Assembly: GCA_016704435.1 (NCBI GenBank)
Contig: JADJAB010000004.1
Coordinates: 186,001-250,000, forward strand
Direction of reading: 5' to 3'
From: Rhodobacter sp.
Lineage (GTDB): Bacteria; Pseudomonadota; Alphaproteobacteria; Rhodobacterales; Rhodobacteraceae
Length of the DNA: 64,000 nucleotides
Both the position numbers and the translations under genes were made by a program. This document shows, one piece after another, positions 33,981 to 44,390 of the stretch. The notes under the pieces are model-generated. The model was not told where the DNA came from. It ran no database searches and saw nothing but the letters and a program-made list of their open reading frames with translations. Position 1 is the first letter of the stretch. The number at the start of each line of letters is the position of its first letter.

Positions 33981-34812
33981 CTGCACTCTCCCCGACCGGC
34001 AGCGCGATCGCGCCGGTTGCCATGCGCCCACCCTGCAGGAAAAGTGCAGCGCCTTCAATCAGCCCGCGTGCACGAAACCCCTCGGCCGCCCGCAGGCCCG
34101 CCGCCAGCGCCGCATCCCGTTCTGCCGCCGTCAGGGGCGCAACGCCCATCGTCACCAGCCGCGCGCCCAGGTCGCTGTCGGACTGCATCTCCTGTGCCGG
34201 GCGCCGCGCGATGCCAGTGTGCCCCGGCAGATCAACCGCATTGGCGATCATCGTCGCCGCCGCATCGGCGATCGCCGCGCTGCGCGCCAGCACCGTCACC
34301 GCATCGGCGATGCCAAGCGAGAAGCTGCGCCCGCGCCAGCCCGAGGTCGCGATGCCGCGCACCCGGTCTTCGGCCCGCACCGCCACGCTGTCCAGCCCCC
34401 CGGTCACCGCCAGCGCGCAGGTCAGCATCTGCCCAGGTGCCAGATGCAGCGCGATGTCGCCGCCGTTGTTGGCATAGGCGCGGCGCACGCCCGGTCCGGC
34501 CAGCACGGCGAGGATCTCATCCGCCACCGCGCCGGCCACTGCCGCCATCGGGGTGATGAATTCAGCCCGGAACGGTGACACCGCCGCCGTCATCCGCTGC
34601 GCGATGGCGCCGGTCACCGGCGCATCCTCGGCCCGCAGGGCGGGCAGTTCCGCCGCCAGTTCTTCAAGCACCGTCCCGAACCGCGCCGCCGCCCGCGCTT
34701 CGGCCGCCGCAACCGCGGCCTTTGGCCCGAAGGCCTGGGCCACGATGTCGATCGGCCCGTGCTGCAGATGCAGCCGGTTTCCCGCCAACCGCGCCACCCG
34801 CGCCCCGCTCAT
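33940..34812 (-). CDS. UPF0280 family protein (ApbE-like fold)
   Basis: 290-residue UPF0280 protein. Recognisable segments are NRLHLQHGPIDIVAQAFGP, PMAAVAGAVADEILAVLAG, AYANNGGDIALHLAPGQ and GIATSGWRGRSFSLGIADAV. The last two resemble the flavin-transferase/ApbE fold motifs NxGGD and SG. It is first in the ten-gene colinear block and is divergent from the DMT transporter gene. It overlaps the DUF1185-type gene by 41 bases. Biochemical function is unassigned; flavin or thiamine-related chemistry is only a fold-based guess. Confidence 0.82.
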   Translation of the reverse strand: MSGARVARLAGNRLHLQHGPIDIVAQAFGPKAAVAAAEARAAARFGTVLEELAAELPALRAEDAPVTGAIAQRMTAAVSPFRAEFITPMAAVAGAVADEILAVLAGPGVRRAYANNGGDIALHLAPGQMLTCALAVTGGLDSVAVRAEDRVRGIATSGWRGRSFSLGIADAVTVLARSAAIADAAATMIANAVDLPGHTGIARRPAQEMQSDSDLGARLVTMGVAPLTAAERDAALAAGLRAAEGFRARGLIEGAALFLQGGRMATGAIALPVGESADVRFQYPQDRHPG

Positions 34813-34978
34813 GGCCGAACCATCCGCCTGCCTCTTTCCACCGCCCCGTCCGGAAATCAGGGGTCGGTCGGGACTTTATCGGGCTTCCCGCGCGATCTCC
34901 ACTTGCATTCCATGCCCCCCCGCGCCCGGCGCAGGGCGGCCCTTGCCGCCGCCCGGCCCGCGCCATAGGGTCGCCGCC

Positions 34979-35857
34979 ATGACCGACGCCCAAGGCCCCA
35001 CCCGAGGCATCCTGTTGATGATCCTCGCCATCCTGCTCTTCACCGCGATGGACGCGACGGCGAAGGGGCTGGTCGCGCGTTACCCCGCGCCACAGGTGGT
35101 CTGGGTGCGCTTTGCCGGGCAGCTGATCGTGGTGGCGCTGGTGCTGGGCCCGCGTCTGCCGCGCAACCTGCGCACCCGCTTTCCGCTGCTGCATTTCTGG
35201 CGCTCGGCATTCCAGTTCGGCGCCACCACCTGCTTTTTCCTGTCGCTGCCGCATATCGGCCTGGCCGAGGCCACTGCGTTGACCGACATCAACCCGGTCC
35301 TGATCACCCTGGGCGCCGCACTGTTTCTGGGCGAGCGCCTTGGCCCGCGCCGCATCGCGGGCGTCGGGGTGGCGCTGATCGGGGCGCTGATCATCATCCG
35401 CCCCGGTGCGGGCGTGTTCAGCCCCTGGGCGCTGCTGCCGCTGGGCGCCGCGATCTGCTACACTGGCAACGCATTGCTGACCCGCCACATCGGGGCCCGC
35501 GAAAGCCCCTGGGCCTCGATGATCTATGCGGCCCTTTTCGGCACGATCCTGGCCGCCGCCGCCCTGCCCTTCGTCTGGCAACCGATCGCGGCCTCGGACC
35601 TGTGGCGCTTTGCGCTGATCGGCTGCCTTGGCACCGGGGCACAGCTGTGCATCATCCGCAGCTTTTCGATGACCGAGGCGGGAATCGTCGCGCCCTTCGC
35701 CTATCTGGGCATCATCTTCGCAGCTGGCTGGGGCATCGTGCTTTTTGACACCTGGCCCGACCGCTGGACGGTTTTCGGCGCACTTGTGATCGTGGGGGCG
35801 GGGCTTTATGTCTGGCACCGCGAAACCCTTGCGGCCAAGGCCGCCGCGAACTCCTGA
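34979..35857 (+). CDS. DMT (EamA) family transporter
   Basis: 292 residues with ten predicted membrane helices in two EamA repeats. The first repeat starts GILLMILAILLFTAMDATAK and contains VVWVRFAGQLIVVALVL, and the end of repeat one is ALTDINPVLITLGAALFLGE. The second repeat has ALLPLGAAICYTGNALLTRH and finishes FAYLGIIFAAGWGIVLFDTW. Likely an exporter of amino acids or other metabolites. Its stop overlaps the next start codon (TGATG), so it is cotranslated with the acyltransferase. Confidence 0.9.
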   Translation: MTDAQGPTRGILLMILAILLFTAMDATAKGLVARYPAPQVVWVRFAGQLIVVALVLGPRLPRNLRTRFPLLHFWRSAFQFGATTCFFLSLPHIGLAEATALTDINPVLITLGAALFLGERLGPRRIAGVGVALIGALIIIRPGAGVFSPWALLPLGAAICYTGNALLTRHIGARESPWASMIYAALFGTILAAAALPFVWQPIAASDLWRFALIGCLGTGAQLCIIRSFSMTEAGIVAPFAYLGIIFAAGWGIVLFDTWPDRWTVFGALVIVGAGLYVWHRETLAAKAAANS

Positions 35858-36765
35858 TGGCTGACGCCCCCCCCCCCTTCACGCTTCGCCACTGGCTGCA
35901 GGACCGCTTTCTGCGCGGCCTGATCTGGGGGCTGATGCGCCTGCCCTACCGGCTGCGCGTGCCGCTGTGCGGCTGGGCGGTGGCGCATGTCGTCGCGCCT
36001 GTCGCGGGCTATCGCCAGCGGGTCCGCGACAACCTGGCCCATGTTCTGCCCGACCTGCCCCGCACCGAGGTGGACCGCATCGCCCGCGCCGTGCCCGACA
36101 ATGTCGGCCGCACCGTGATCGAGATCTATTCGGGCGCCGAATTCATCGCCCATGCCGTCAGCCACCCGCTGACCGGCGGCGGCGTCGCCGCGCTGGAGGC
36201 GGCGCATGAAGCGGGCCGCCCGGTCATCCTGGTCACCGGGCATTTCGGCAATTACGACGCCAGCCGTGCGGCACTGATCGCGCGCGGCTACCGGGTCGGG
36301 GCGCTTTACATGCCGATGGCCAACCCGTTCTTCAACGCCCATTACGAACGCGCCATCGGCACCATCGGCCGGCCACTGTTCCCGCGAGGCAAGAAGGGTC
36401 TGGCGGACATGGTGCGCCACCTGCGGTCGGGCGGGATGCTGGGGATGCTGATCGACCAGAACATGGGCCATGGCGCACCGCTCAGCTTCTTTGGCAAGAC
36501 CGCGCTGACCGCCCTTTCCGCCGCAGAGCTTGCGCTGAAATACGACGCACTTCTGGTGCCGACCTATGGCATCCGCGGGCCGGACGGCCTGTCGTTCACC
36601 ATCGTCGTGGAACCGCCCGTTCCCCCCGGCACGCCCGAGGCGATGACCCAGGGACTGAACGACAGCCTTGAGGCGCTGGTGCGCCGCCACATGGACCAGT
36701 GGTTCTGGATCCACCGGCGCTGGAAGGGCGGCCAGAGGCTGGAGGCTCTGCCGGTCGAGGATTGA
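35857..36765 (+). CDS. LpxL/HtrB-like lysophospholipid acyltransferase
   Basis: 302-residue membrane-associated acyltransferase. The catalytic H-x4-D motif is H129-F-G-N-Y-D134 within VILVTGHFGNYDASRA. Further conserved stretches are FPRGKKGLADMVRHLRSGGM, GMLIDQNMGHGAPLSFFGK and the C-terminal QWFWIHRRWKGG. This matches late acyltransferases of lipid A (LpxL/LpxM). It has one hydrophobic region near the N-terminus. The start codon overlaps the DMT stop. Whether the substrate is lipid A or another glycolipid cannot be settled here. Confidence 0.88.
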   Translation: MADAPPPFTLRHWLQDRFLRGLIWGLMRLPYRLRVPLCGWAVAHVVAPVAGYRQRVRDNLAHVLPDLPRTEVDRIARAVPDNVGRTVIEIYSGAEFIAHAVSHPLTGGGVAALEAAHEAGRPVILVTGHFGNYDASRAALIARGYRVGALYMPMANPFFNAHYERAIGTIGRPLFPRGKKGLADMVRHLRSGGMLGMLIDQNMGHGAPLSFFGKTALTALSAAELALKYDALLVPTYGIRGPDGLSFTIVVEPPVPPGTPEAMTQGLNDSLEALVRRHMDQWFWIHRRWKGGQRLEALPVED

Positions 36766-36808
36766 CACCGGCAACGACTGACGCTTCAGGCCCCTGCCCG
36801 TCGCGGTA

Positions 36809-37504
36809 TCACTCCACCCGCGCGGCCGCCAGGATCGTCGCCGGGCCTTTTTCCTGCACGATCACCACCGCCGGATCGCCGCCTTGCACCGGGGCGATCA
36901 AATCCAGCGGCGCATCGCCCGGCCAGTCGCCCAGGTTCTCCCAGCTGGTCACGATGTTGCGGTAGGAAATCGTCTTGCCGGCATTCTCGCCGCGACCGAT
37001 CTCGACCGTCTCTTCCGGGCGATAGCGCACCAGTTGCACCCGCACGGGTGCGGTCAGCGGCGGGTCGGCCTCGACCCGGATCACCAGCCGGTCGCCCTGC
37101 CGCTCCACCACCAGGGTAACCGGGCTGTGACCGGCCAGATGCGCCGCAATATGCGCGCTTACCTCGGACGGATCATTGCCTTCGACCCGTTCAGTGCCGC
37201 CGACGATCATCTGCGGCGTGTAGATGGTGCGCGATCCTATGGCGCGGGCATAGGATTTCTGCCGCTCGGTGAACTTGCCCTGCGCGAAAGTGTCCTTCCA
37301 GCCGATGTAATCCCAATAGTCGACATGCAGCGCCAGCGGGATCACCCGCGGGTCGTCTGCCAGCGATTCCAGATAGGCATCCGCCGAGGGGCAGGACGAG
37401 CAGCCCTGCGAGGTGTAAAGCTCGATCACAACAGGGTCCGCATGGGCAGAAGCGGCTGAAGCCAGCCACAGGCCGCAAGCGGCGCTGACGAAATCTCGTG
37501 TCAT
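36809..37504 (-). CDS. DUF1223 domain-containing exported thioredoxin-like protein
   Basis: 231 residues. The signal peptide ends SAASAHA near residue 22. The mature protein begins DPVVIELYTSQGC and carries a C35-S-S-C38 redox motif, then SADAYLESLADDPRVIPLAL and HVDYWDYIGWKDTF, the diagnostic core of DUF1223. TPQMIVGGTERVEGND corresponds to the cis-Pro loop. A beta domain of about 90 residues follows. Role unknown; probably periplasmic redox. It is convergent with the acyltransferase gene and divergent from acnA. The start at 37504 was chosen for the signal peptide. Confidence 0.88.
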   Translation of the reverse strand: MTRDFVSAACGLWLASAASAHADPVVIELYTSQGCSSCPSADAYLESLADDPRVIPLALHVDYWDYIGWKDTFAQGKFTERQKSYARAIGSRTIYTPQMIVGGTERVEGNDPSEVSAHIAAHLAGHSPVTLVVERQGDRLVIRVEADPPLTAPVRVQLVRYRPEETVEIGRGENAGKTISYRNIVTSWENLGDWPGDAPLDLIAPVQGGDPAVVIVQEKGPATILAAARVE

Positions 37505-37687
37505 GTCATGTCCGGTTCCGTGATCCCCTGCCCCGGTTATAGGCAGCCCACCCCACGCCTGCCAATCAAGGTTTTGCGAGTGTCCGGTCCCCGCAGGGCA
37601 AAGCGACGAGGCCCGAGGCGCGGCCGCGCTGTCCGGACGTCGCGGAGTCGTTCGGCAAACGGATCCGATATGCCCTCTGGTGTTTCG

Positions 37688-37707
37688 GCATACAATTGCA
37701 TACAATG
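37688..37707 (+). promoter_or_regulatory. 10-bp tandem direct repeat upstream of acnA
   Basis: GCATACAATT (37688-37697) is followed at once by GCATACAATG (37698-37707), 89 bases before the acnA start. Each copy contains TACAAT, a passable -10 hexamer. One helical turn of spacing suits a transcription-factor site. No matching -35 hexamer is obvious, and the regulator is unknown. The rest of the 291-base gap shows nothing clear. Confidence 0.4.
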
Positions 37708-37795
37708 CAGATCATCCAACATGATTCCCTTGCGCAGGCGACCCGGATTGGGCATCTGACGCAAGCCGGACAGACAGCCAGACAGGAGCCCCGCC

Positions 37796-40486
<2,691 letters not shown>

Positions 40487-40511
40487 GCGCGCAAGATGTT
40501 GATGTTACAGG

Positions 40512-40538
40512 CAAAGGCCGGGCGAGTCCCGGTCTTTG
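40512..40538 (+). terminator. rho-independent terminator of acnA
   Basis: An 11-bp stem, CAAAGGCCGGG/CCCGGTCTTTG with one G-U pair and a 5-base loop, begins 26 bases after the acnA stop and is followed by TTCTTGTT. It fits an intrinsic terminator for acnA. Confidence 0.85.
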
Positions 40539-40605
40539 TTCTTGTTAGGTTCCCATTTACGAAACCCTGCCATGCTGGCCCCGACCGCAATGAAGGGCCC
40601 CTGCC

Positions 40606-40746
40606 ATGGACACCCGCTTTCCGCCGATCCTTTCACAACACCAGATCGACCCGCGCCCGGCTGCGCGGGTGCTGGTCCTGCCCTCGCTGCCCTGGGGGGA
40701 ATGGCTGATTGCGGCCGCCGTTCTGCTGGCCCTGACGACCCTTTAG
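40606..40746 (+). CDS. putative 46-residue single-span membrane peptide
   Basis: A short ORF in the gap after acnA: MDTRFPPILSQHQIDPRPAA, then a hydrophobic C-terminal half with LPWGEWLIAAAVLLALTTL ending at TAG (40744-40746). AAGGG lies nine bases upstream of the ATG. The N-terminus is polar and proline-rich, and the C-terminal 14-16 residues could span or enter the membrane. It overlaps the 3' end of the convergent gene 40743-41129 by four bases. No homologue is recognised. Confidence 0.45.
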   Translation: MDTRFPPILSQHQIDPRPAARVLVLPSLPWGEWLIAAAVLLALTTL

Positions 40747-41129
40747 GGTGCGCAGTCCCTGCCCGGTTCGGGCCACATCAGAAAGCGCGCGCCGCCGTCG
40801 CTGGTGCAGGTCAGGAGCGGGTAATTGTCGCCGTCGTTGCCATAAAGGCACCACAGCTGAAACGGACCTTCGCGCCCGGTGAGAAGGTTCGACACGTCGC
40901 CGACCTCGTCGAACCTCAGCACCAGAAGGCTCTCTGACGGCCCGGCCCCGCAGACCCGCATCAGCAAGCCGCCGTCAACCGGATCAAGCCGGACCAGATC
41001 GTTCAGCAGCCCTGGTGGCACGGCGCCATCGCGGCCTACCCGTTCATAGACGCCGGTGAAATACTCTGGCGGCGGCGCTTCGGCCCCTGCCACCCCTGCG
41101 CCAAGCAGGAGGGCGGCGGCCCATCTCAT
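40743..41129 (-). CDS. exported hypothetical protein at the end of the ccm operon
   Basis: 128 residues. Signal peptide MRWAAALLLGAGVAGAEA (cleavage near residue 16-18). The mature part has PPEYFTGVYERVGRDG, VDGGLLMRVCGAGPSESLLV and FQLWCLYGNDGDNYPLLTC, with four cysteines in total (the last near the C-terminus in PGRDCAP). No haem-binding CxxCH. The ATG overlaps the ccmG stop (ATGA), so it is cotranslated with the cytochrome c maturation genes, but its role is not known. Confidence 0.72.
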   Translation of the reverse strand: MRWAAALLLGAGVAGAEAPPPEYFTGVYERVGRDGAVPPGLLNDLVRLDPVDGGLLMRVCGAGPSESLLVLRFDEVGDVSNLLTGREGPFQLWCLYGNDGDNYPLLTCTSDGGARFLMWPEPGRDCAP

Positions 41130-41659
41130 TTCAACGCCTCTTCCAGCGCCGGAACGAAGCGCGTCTCATAGTCGGTGCCGACCAGCGGGCCGATGAACTT
41201 GAACAGCACCGTGCCGTCGCCGTCGATGATGAAGGTCTCGGGCGGGTTGGTGACGCCCCATTCTACCCGGTTGCGGCCCTTCGGGTCGGTTGCCAGCGCG
41301 AAGAACGGGTTGCCCTCGCGCGCGAGGTAAGCCAGCGCGTCGGCCTCGGGGTCCATCATGTCCACCCCCGCGACACGGATGCCGCGCGCCGCCATCTCGG
41401 TCAGCACCGGATGCTCGGCCCGACAGGGCGGGCACCACGAGGCCCAGAAATTCAGCACCGTCACCTGACCCGTGCGCAGATCGGCATCGGTCAGTTGCGT
41501 ATAGCCCGGCAACGTCGTCACCGGCAGCACAGGCGCCGGCTTGCCGATGAAGGCCGAAGGCAGGTCGCGCGAGTCGCCGCCGCTTTCCATCTTTACCAGA
41601 AACATCGCCGCCAGCCCGGCGAAAACCACCGGCGGCACCGCCATCAGCCATCTAGCCAT
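41126..41659 (-). CDS. ccmG: thiol:disulfide interchange protein CcmG/DsbE
   Basis: 177-residue membrane-anchored thioredoxin that keeps apocytochrome c haem-site cysteines reduced. An N-terminal anchor spans residues 5-22 (LMAVPPVVFAGLAAMFLV). The active site is W75-C76-P-P-C79 in NFWASWCPPCRAEHPVL. The CcmG-specific acidic/GVTNPPETFIIDGDG region and cis-Pro are present. Its start lies inside the last codons of ccmD (8-base overlap), and its stop overlaps the next ORF. Confidence 0.94.
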   Translation of the reverse strand: MARWLMAVPPVVFAGLAAMFLVKMESGGDSRDLPSAFIGKPAPVLPVTTLPGYTQLTDADLRTGQVTVLNFWASWCPPCRAEHPVLTEMAARGIRVAGVDMMDPEADALAYLAREGNPFFALATDPKGRNRVEWGVTNPPETFIIDGDGTVLFKFIGPLVGTDYETRFVPALEEALK

Positions 41660-41813
41660 CGGTTTTCCCTGCCCTTGCCTCGACCTCGTCCAGAAGCCGC
41701 TTTGCCCGCGCCCTTTGCCAGAACGACAGCGCCACCAGCGCCGCCAGCAACACCACCGTCGCCCCGTAAGAGGCCAGCACCGCAAAGGCGTATTTTCCCA
41801 GATCGGGCATCAT
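41652..41813 (-). CDS. ccmD: haem exporter protein CcmD
   Basis: 53-residue single-span membrane protein: MMPDLGKYAFAVLASYGATV followed by VLLAALVALSFWQRARAKRL, the standard CcmD pattern of a hydrophobic helix and a basic cytoplasmic tail. CcmD helps release holo-CcmE from the CcmABC complex. The ATG overlaps the ccmC stop (ATGA). Too short for most ORF callers, but its position and sequence make it secure. ccmE and ccmF are not in this window. Confidence 0.92.
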   Translation of the reverse strand: MMPDLGKYAFAVLASYGATVVLLAALVALSFWQRARAKRLLDEVEARAGKTDG

Positions 41814-42538
41814 GCCAGCCGCTCCCGCGCCATCAGCGCCTGCGCCCGGCGGGTGCGGATCTCGGTCCGCGTGCGCATCAGCACCAGTGCGATGAACAAG
41901 AGCACGAAGCCCGCGATACAGATCAGCAGCGGCAGCCAGAACACGTCCGAAACGTTTTCCTTTGCGTCCATCGACAGCGAGGCGCCCTGGTGCAGCCCCT
42001 GGTTCCAGAAGTTCACCGCATAGCGGCTGAGCATGGCGAAGACCGAGCCGACGACGCACAATACGCCGGTCAGATCGGCCGCGGTATCGGGGTTCTCCAC
42101 CGCCTGCCACAGCGCGATGTAGCCCAGATAGAACAGGCACAGCACCAGGAAAGAGGTCAGCCGCGGGTCCCAGGCCCACCAGGTGCCCCACATCGGCTGG
42201 CCCCAGAAGGCGCCGGTGACCAGTGCGATCAGCGTGAAGGTCAGTCCGATCGGGGCCGCGGCCTTTGCGGCCAGCGCCGAGACATGGTGGCGGCGGACGA
42301 TCCAGATCAGGCTGGTGACCAGCATCATCACCCAGACGTTGATCGCCATCATCGCGGCGGGCACATGGATGTAGATGATCTTGACGGTCGCGCCCTGCTT
42401 GTAATCGTCAGGGGTGAAGAAAAAGCCCCAGATCAGCCCGATGCCCAGGCACAGCACGGTCAGCCCGACGGCCCAGGGCAAGAGCCAGGCCGACGTCTGC
42501 ATGAACTTCTTCGGGTTGGCGTATTCCCAGATCGACAT
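41810..42538 (-). CDS. ccmC: haem exporter/lyase protein CcmC
   Basis: 242-residue inner-membrane protein with six helices that attaches haem to CcmE. The tryptophan-rich haem-handling motif is WGTWWAWDPRLTSFLVL. The haem-ligand histidines are expected in IIYIHVPAAMMAINV and in the second periplasmic loop (LHQGASLSM). It starts MSIWEYANPKKFMQTSAWLL. It is 56 bases downstream of ccmB and overlaps ccmD. Confidence 0.95.
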   Translation of the reverse strand: MSIWEYANPKKFMQTSAWLLPWAVGLTVLCLGIGLIWGFFFTPDDYKQGATVKIIYIHVPAAMMAINVWVMMLVTSLIWIVRRHHVSALAAKAAAPIGLTFTLIALVTGAFWGQPMWGTWWAWDPRLTSFLVLCLFYLGYIALWQAVENPDTAADLTGVLCVVGSVFAMLSRYAVNFWNQGLHQGASLSMDAKENVSDVFWLPLLICIAGFVLLFIALVLMRTRTEIRTRRAQALMARERLA

Positions 42539-42594
42539 GGTGTTTCGTTAATTCCCTCTGCCCTGCGGCTCAAGTCACTATAGCGTGGCGCGGC

Positions 42595-43251
42595 TCATCG
42601 CAGATTGACGCGGATTGCCGCAGCCGAGGCAAAGGGCAGCAGGCCCGCCGCGCCGGCGGTTATGGCAGCCAGAAGGGCCAGTGGCGTGGCCACCTCCATC
42701 CCCGCCGCGCCGCGTTTCACCACTTCGGCGCCGAAGATCAGGGTGGGGACGTAGAGCGGCAGGACCAGCAGCGACAGCAAAAGTCCGCCGCGTTTCAGCC
42801 CCACCGTCAGCGCGGCGCCGAACGTGCCGATCACCGACAGCGCCGGGGTGCCAAGCGCCAGCGACAGCACCAGCCAGCCATAGCCTGCGGGCGGCAGGTT
42901 CAACAAGATCCCCAGCGCCGGCGCGGCCAGTGTCAGCGGCAGGCCGGTGACCAGCCAATGCGCCAGCGATTTCACCGCCACCGCGCCTTCCATCGGCAAG
43001 GGCGAGGTGGCCAGAAGGTCCAGGCTGCCATCCTCGAAATCCAGCGCGAAGATGCGGTCGAGCGACAAAAGGCAGGCCAGAAGCGCGCCGACCCAGAGGA
43101 TACCGGGGGCGATCTTGCCCAGCGTGCCGCCCTCGGGGCCGACGCCCAGCGGCACCAGCACCGCGACCAGCAGAAAGAAGGCCAGGCCCAGGCCAAAACC
43201 GCCGCCGGTGCGGAAGGCAAGGCGCAAATCGCGGATCAGAAGGGCGATCAT
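42595..43251 (-). CDS. ccmB: haem exporter permease CcmB
   Basis: 218-residue membrane subunit of the CcmABCD ABC complex. It starts MIALLIRDLRLAFRTGGGFG and has about six hydrophobic segments. FEDGSLDLLATSPLPMEGAV is a conserved CcmB loop, and LALGTPALSVIGTFGAALTV and LLVLPLYVPTLIFGAEVV are further conserved helices. Its start overlaps the ccmA stop (ATGA). Confidence 0.94.
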   Translation of the reverse strand: MIALLIRDLRLAFRTGGGFGLGLAFFLLVAVLVPLGVGPEGGTLGKIAPGILWVGALLACLLSLDRIFALDFEDGSLDLLATSPLPMEGAVAVKSLAHWLVTGLPLTLAAPALGILLNLPPAGYGWLVLSLALGTPALSVIGTFGAALTVGLKRGGLLLSLLVLPLYVPTLIFGAEVVKRGAAGMEVATPLALLAAITAGAAGLLPFASAAAIRVNLR

Positions 43252-43880
43252 CCGAAAGCCTCGGCAAAGCCGCGGTCGGGGCCATGGGCAAAGGCGCCGG
43301 GGGCGGCGCGGAACGGCGAGAGATCCAGGATTTCCGCTTCGTCCAGGCCAAGGTCGATATGAGTGGCGATCAGCGCTGCCCCTCCGGCGGCCAGATGGGC
43401 GCGGACGACACCGGCGAAAAGCGCGACCGAAGCAGTGTCGAGGCTGACCGTCGGTTCATCCAGCACCCAGATCGGCCGTCCGGTGACCAGAAGCCGCGCC
43501 AGACCCAGCCGCCGCTTCTGCCCGGCCGACAGGTTGGCGGCGCGGCGGTCGCGCAGGGAGAGCAGGTTCATGCCCGCCAGCGCCGCCTCGACGGTGCCTG
43601 TGCCGTAGACGCTGGCCCAGAACACCAGATTTTCGGCGGCGGTCAACGTGGCCTTGAGCCCGTCGGCATGGCTGGAATAGGCCAGGCTTTCGGCGGGCAC
43701 CGAGGCCCTGCCCGCGACCGGCGGCTGCAACCCTGCCAGCGTGCGCAGAAGCGTGGTCTTGCCGATACCGTTCGGCCCGCGCAGGACCAGGGCCTGACCG
43801 GGGCGCAGGGTGAAGCCCACGCCCTCCAGCACGACCAGACCGCCGCGCGCCACTGCCAGATCGGTTACCACCATCTCCAT
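43248..43880 (-). CDS. ccmA: haem exporter ATP-binding protein CcmA
   Basis: 210-residue ATPase that drives release of haem-loaded CcmE. Walker A is GPNGIGKTTLLRTLAG, the signature is LSAGQKRRLGLARLLVTGRP, Walker B is WVLDEPTVSLD, and the H-loop is ALIATHIDLGL. The start at 43880 (MEMVVTDLAVARGG) is chosen; a start two codons on is also possible, and a longer frame to 43970 is not family-like. It is 135 bases downstream of the Mth938-like gene, with two palindromes in the gap. Confidence 0.94.
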   Translation of the reverse strand: MEMVVTDLAVARGGLVVLEGVGFTLRPGQALVLRGPNGIGKTTLLRTLAGLQPPVAGRASVPAESLAYSSHADGLKATLTAAENLVFWASVYGTGTVEAALAGMNLLSLRDRRAANLSAGQKRRLGLARLLVTGRPIWVLDEPTVSLDTASVALFAGVVRAHLAAGGAALIATHIDLGLDEAEILDLSPFRAAPGAFAHGPDRGFAEAFG

Positions 43881-43967
43881 CGGCCAAAGCCCTATCCCAT
43901 CCGGCCTTTGCGCAAAACCCCCCGCTTGAGCGGTTGCGGCTGCGACACGGTGGCGACGGGGCCGGCC

Positions 43968-44011
43968 CAAATTCCTTGGAAGGAATTTGCAAAATTCTTC
44001 GAAGAATTTTG
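43968..44011. repeat. two adjacent perfect palindromes after the Mth938-like gene
   Basis: First palindrome (43968-43989): arms CAAATTCCTT and AAGGAATTTG around GG. Second (43990-44011): arms CAAAATTCTTC and GAAGAATTTTG with no loop. They are directly abutting and lie 5 bases beyond the Mth938-like stop codon, before ccmA. The second shares the TTCTTCGAAGAA core with the palindrome after ispG. They may terminate or stabilise the sec transcript, separating it from ccm. Confidence 0.65.
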
Positions 44012-44015
44012 ACGC

Positions 44016-44372
44016 TCACCCTACCGGCAGCACGGCGGCGGCGATGCGGCGGCCCTCGCCCAGCAGCACGTTGTAGGTGCGGCAGGCGGCCGGCGAGTTC
44101 ATCACCTCGACCCCGATTCCGGCCGATTCCAGCGCCTCGCGGAACGCTGCGGGCGGATGCGCGATCTCGGCCCCCATGCCGAGCAAGAGCACGTCGATCC
44201 GCCCCGCCAGCGACAGCGGCGCGGCGGTATCGTCCAGTCCGCCCCAGGGCCCGGCATCCCAGGGCGTGATCAGCGAAGGCCCGCGCAGCACATGGCCGCC
44301 GACCCGGAAGAAACCCGGCCCGTAGCCCTCGACCGGCTGCGCCGTGCCATAGCTGACCTCGGTCAGTCGCAC
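44016..44372 (-). CDS. Mth938-like domain-containing protein
   Basis: 118 residues, single Mth938-like (DUF498) domain. Recognisable parts: YGPGFFRVGGHVLRGPSLIT, RIDVLLLGMGAEIAHPP and the C-terminal VEVMNSPAACRTYNVLLGEG RR region. The fold resembles the mitochondrial complex I assembly factor NDUFAF3. In this group of bacteria the gene sits between secF and ccmA, as here; it starts 18 bases after the secF stop. Function in bacteria is not settled. Confidence 0.88.
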   Translation of the reverse strand: MRLTEVSYGTAQPVEGYGPGFFRVGGHVLRGPSLITPWDAGPWGGLDDTAAPLSLAGRIDVLLLGMGAEIAHPPAAFREALESAGIGVEVMNSPAACRTYNVLLGEGRRIAAAVLPVG

Positions 44373-44390
44373 CGCGACCTCCTTTGACCC

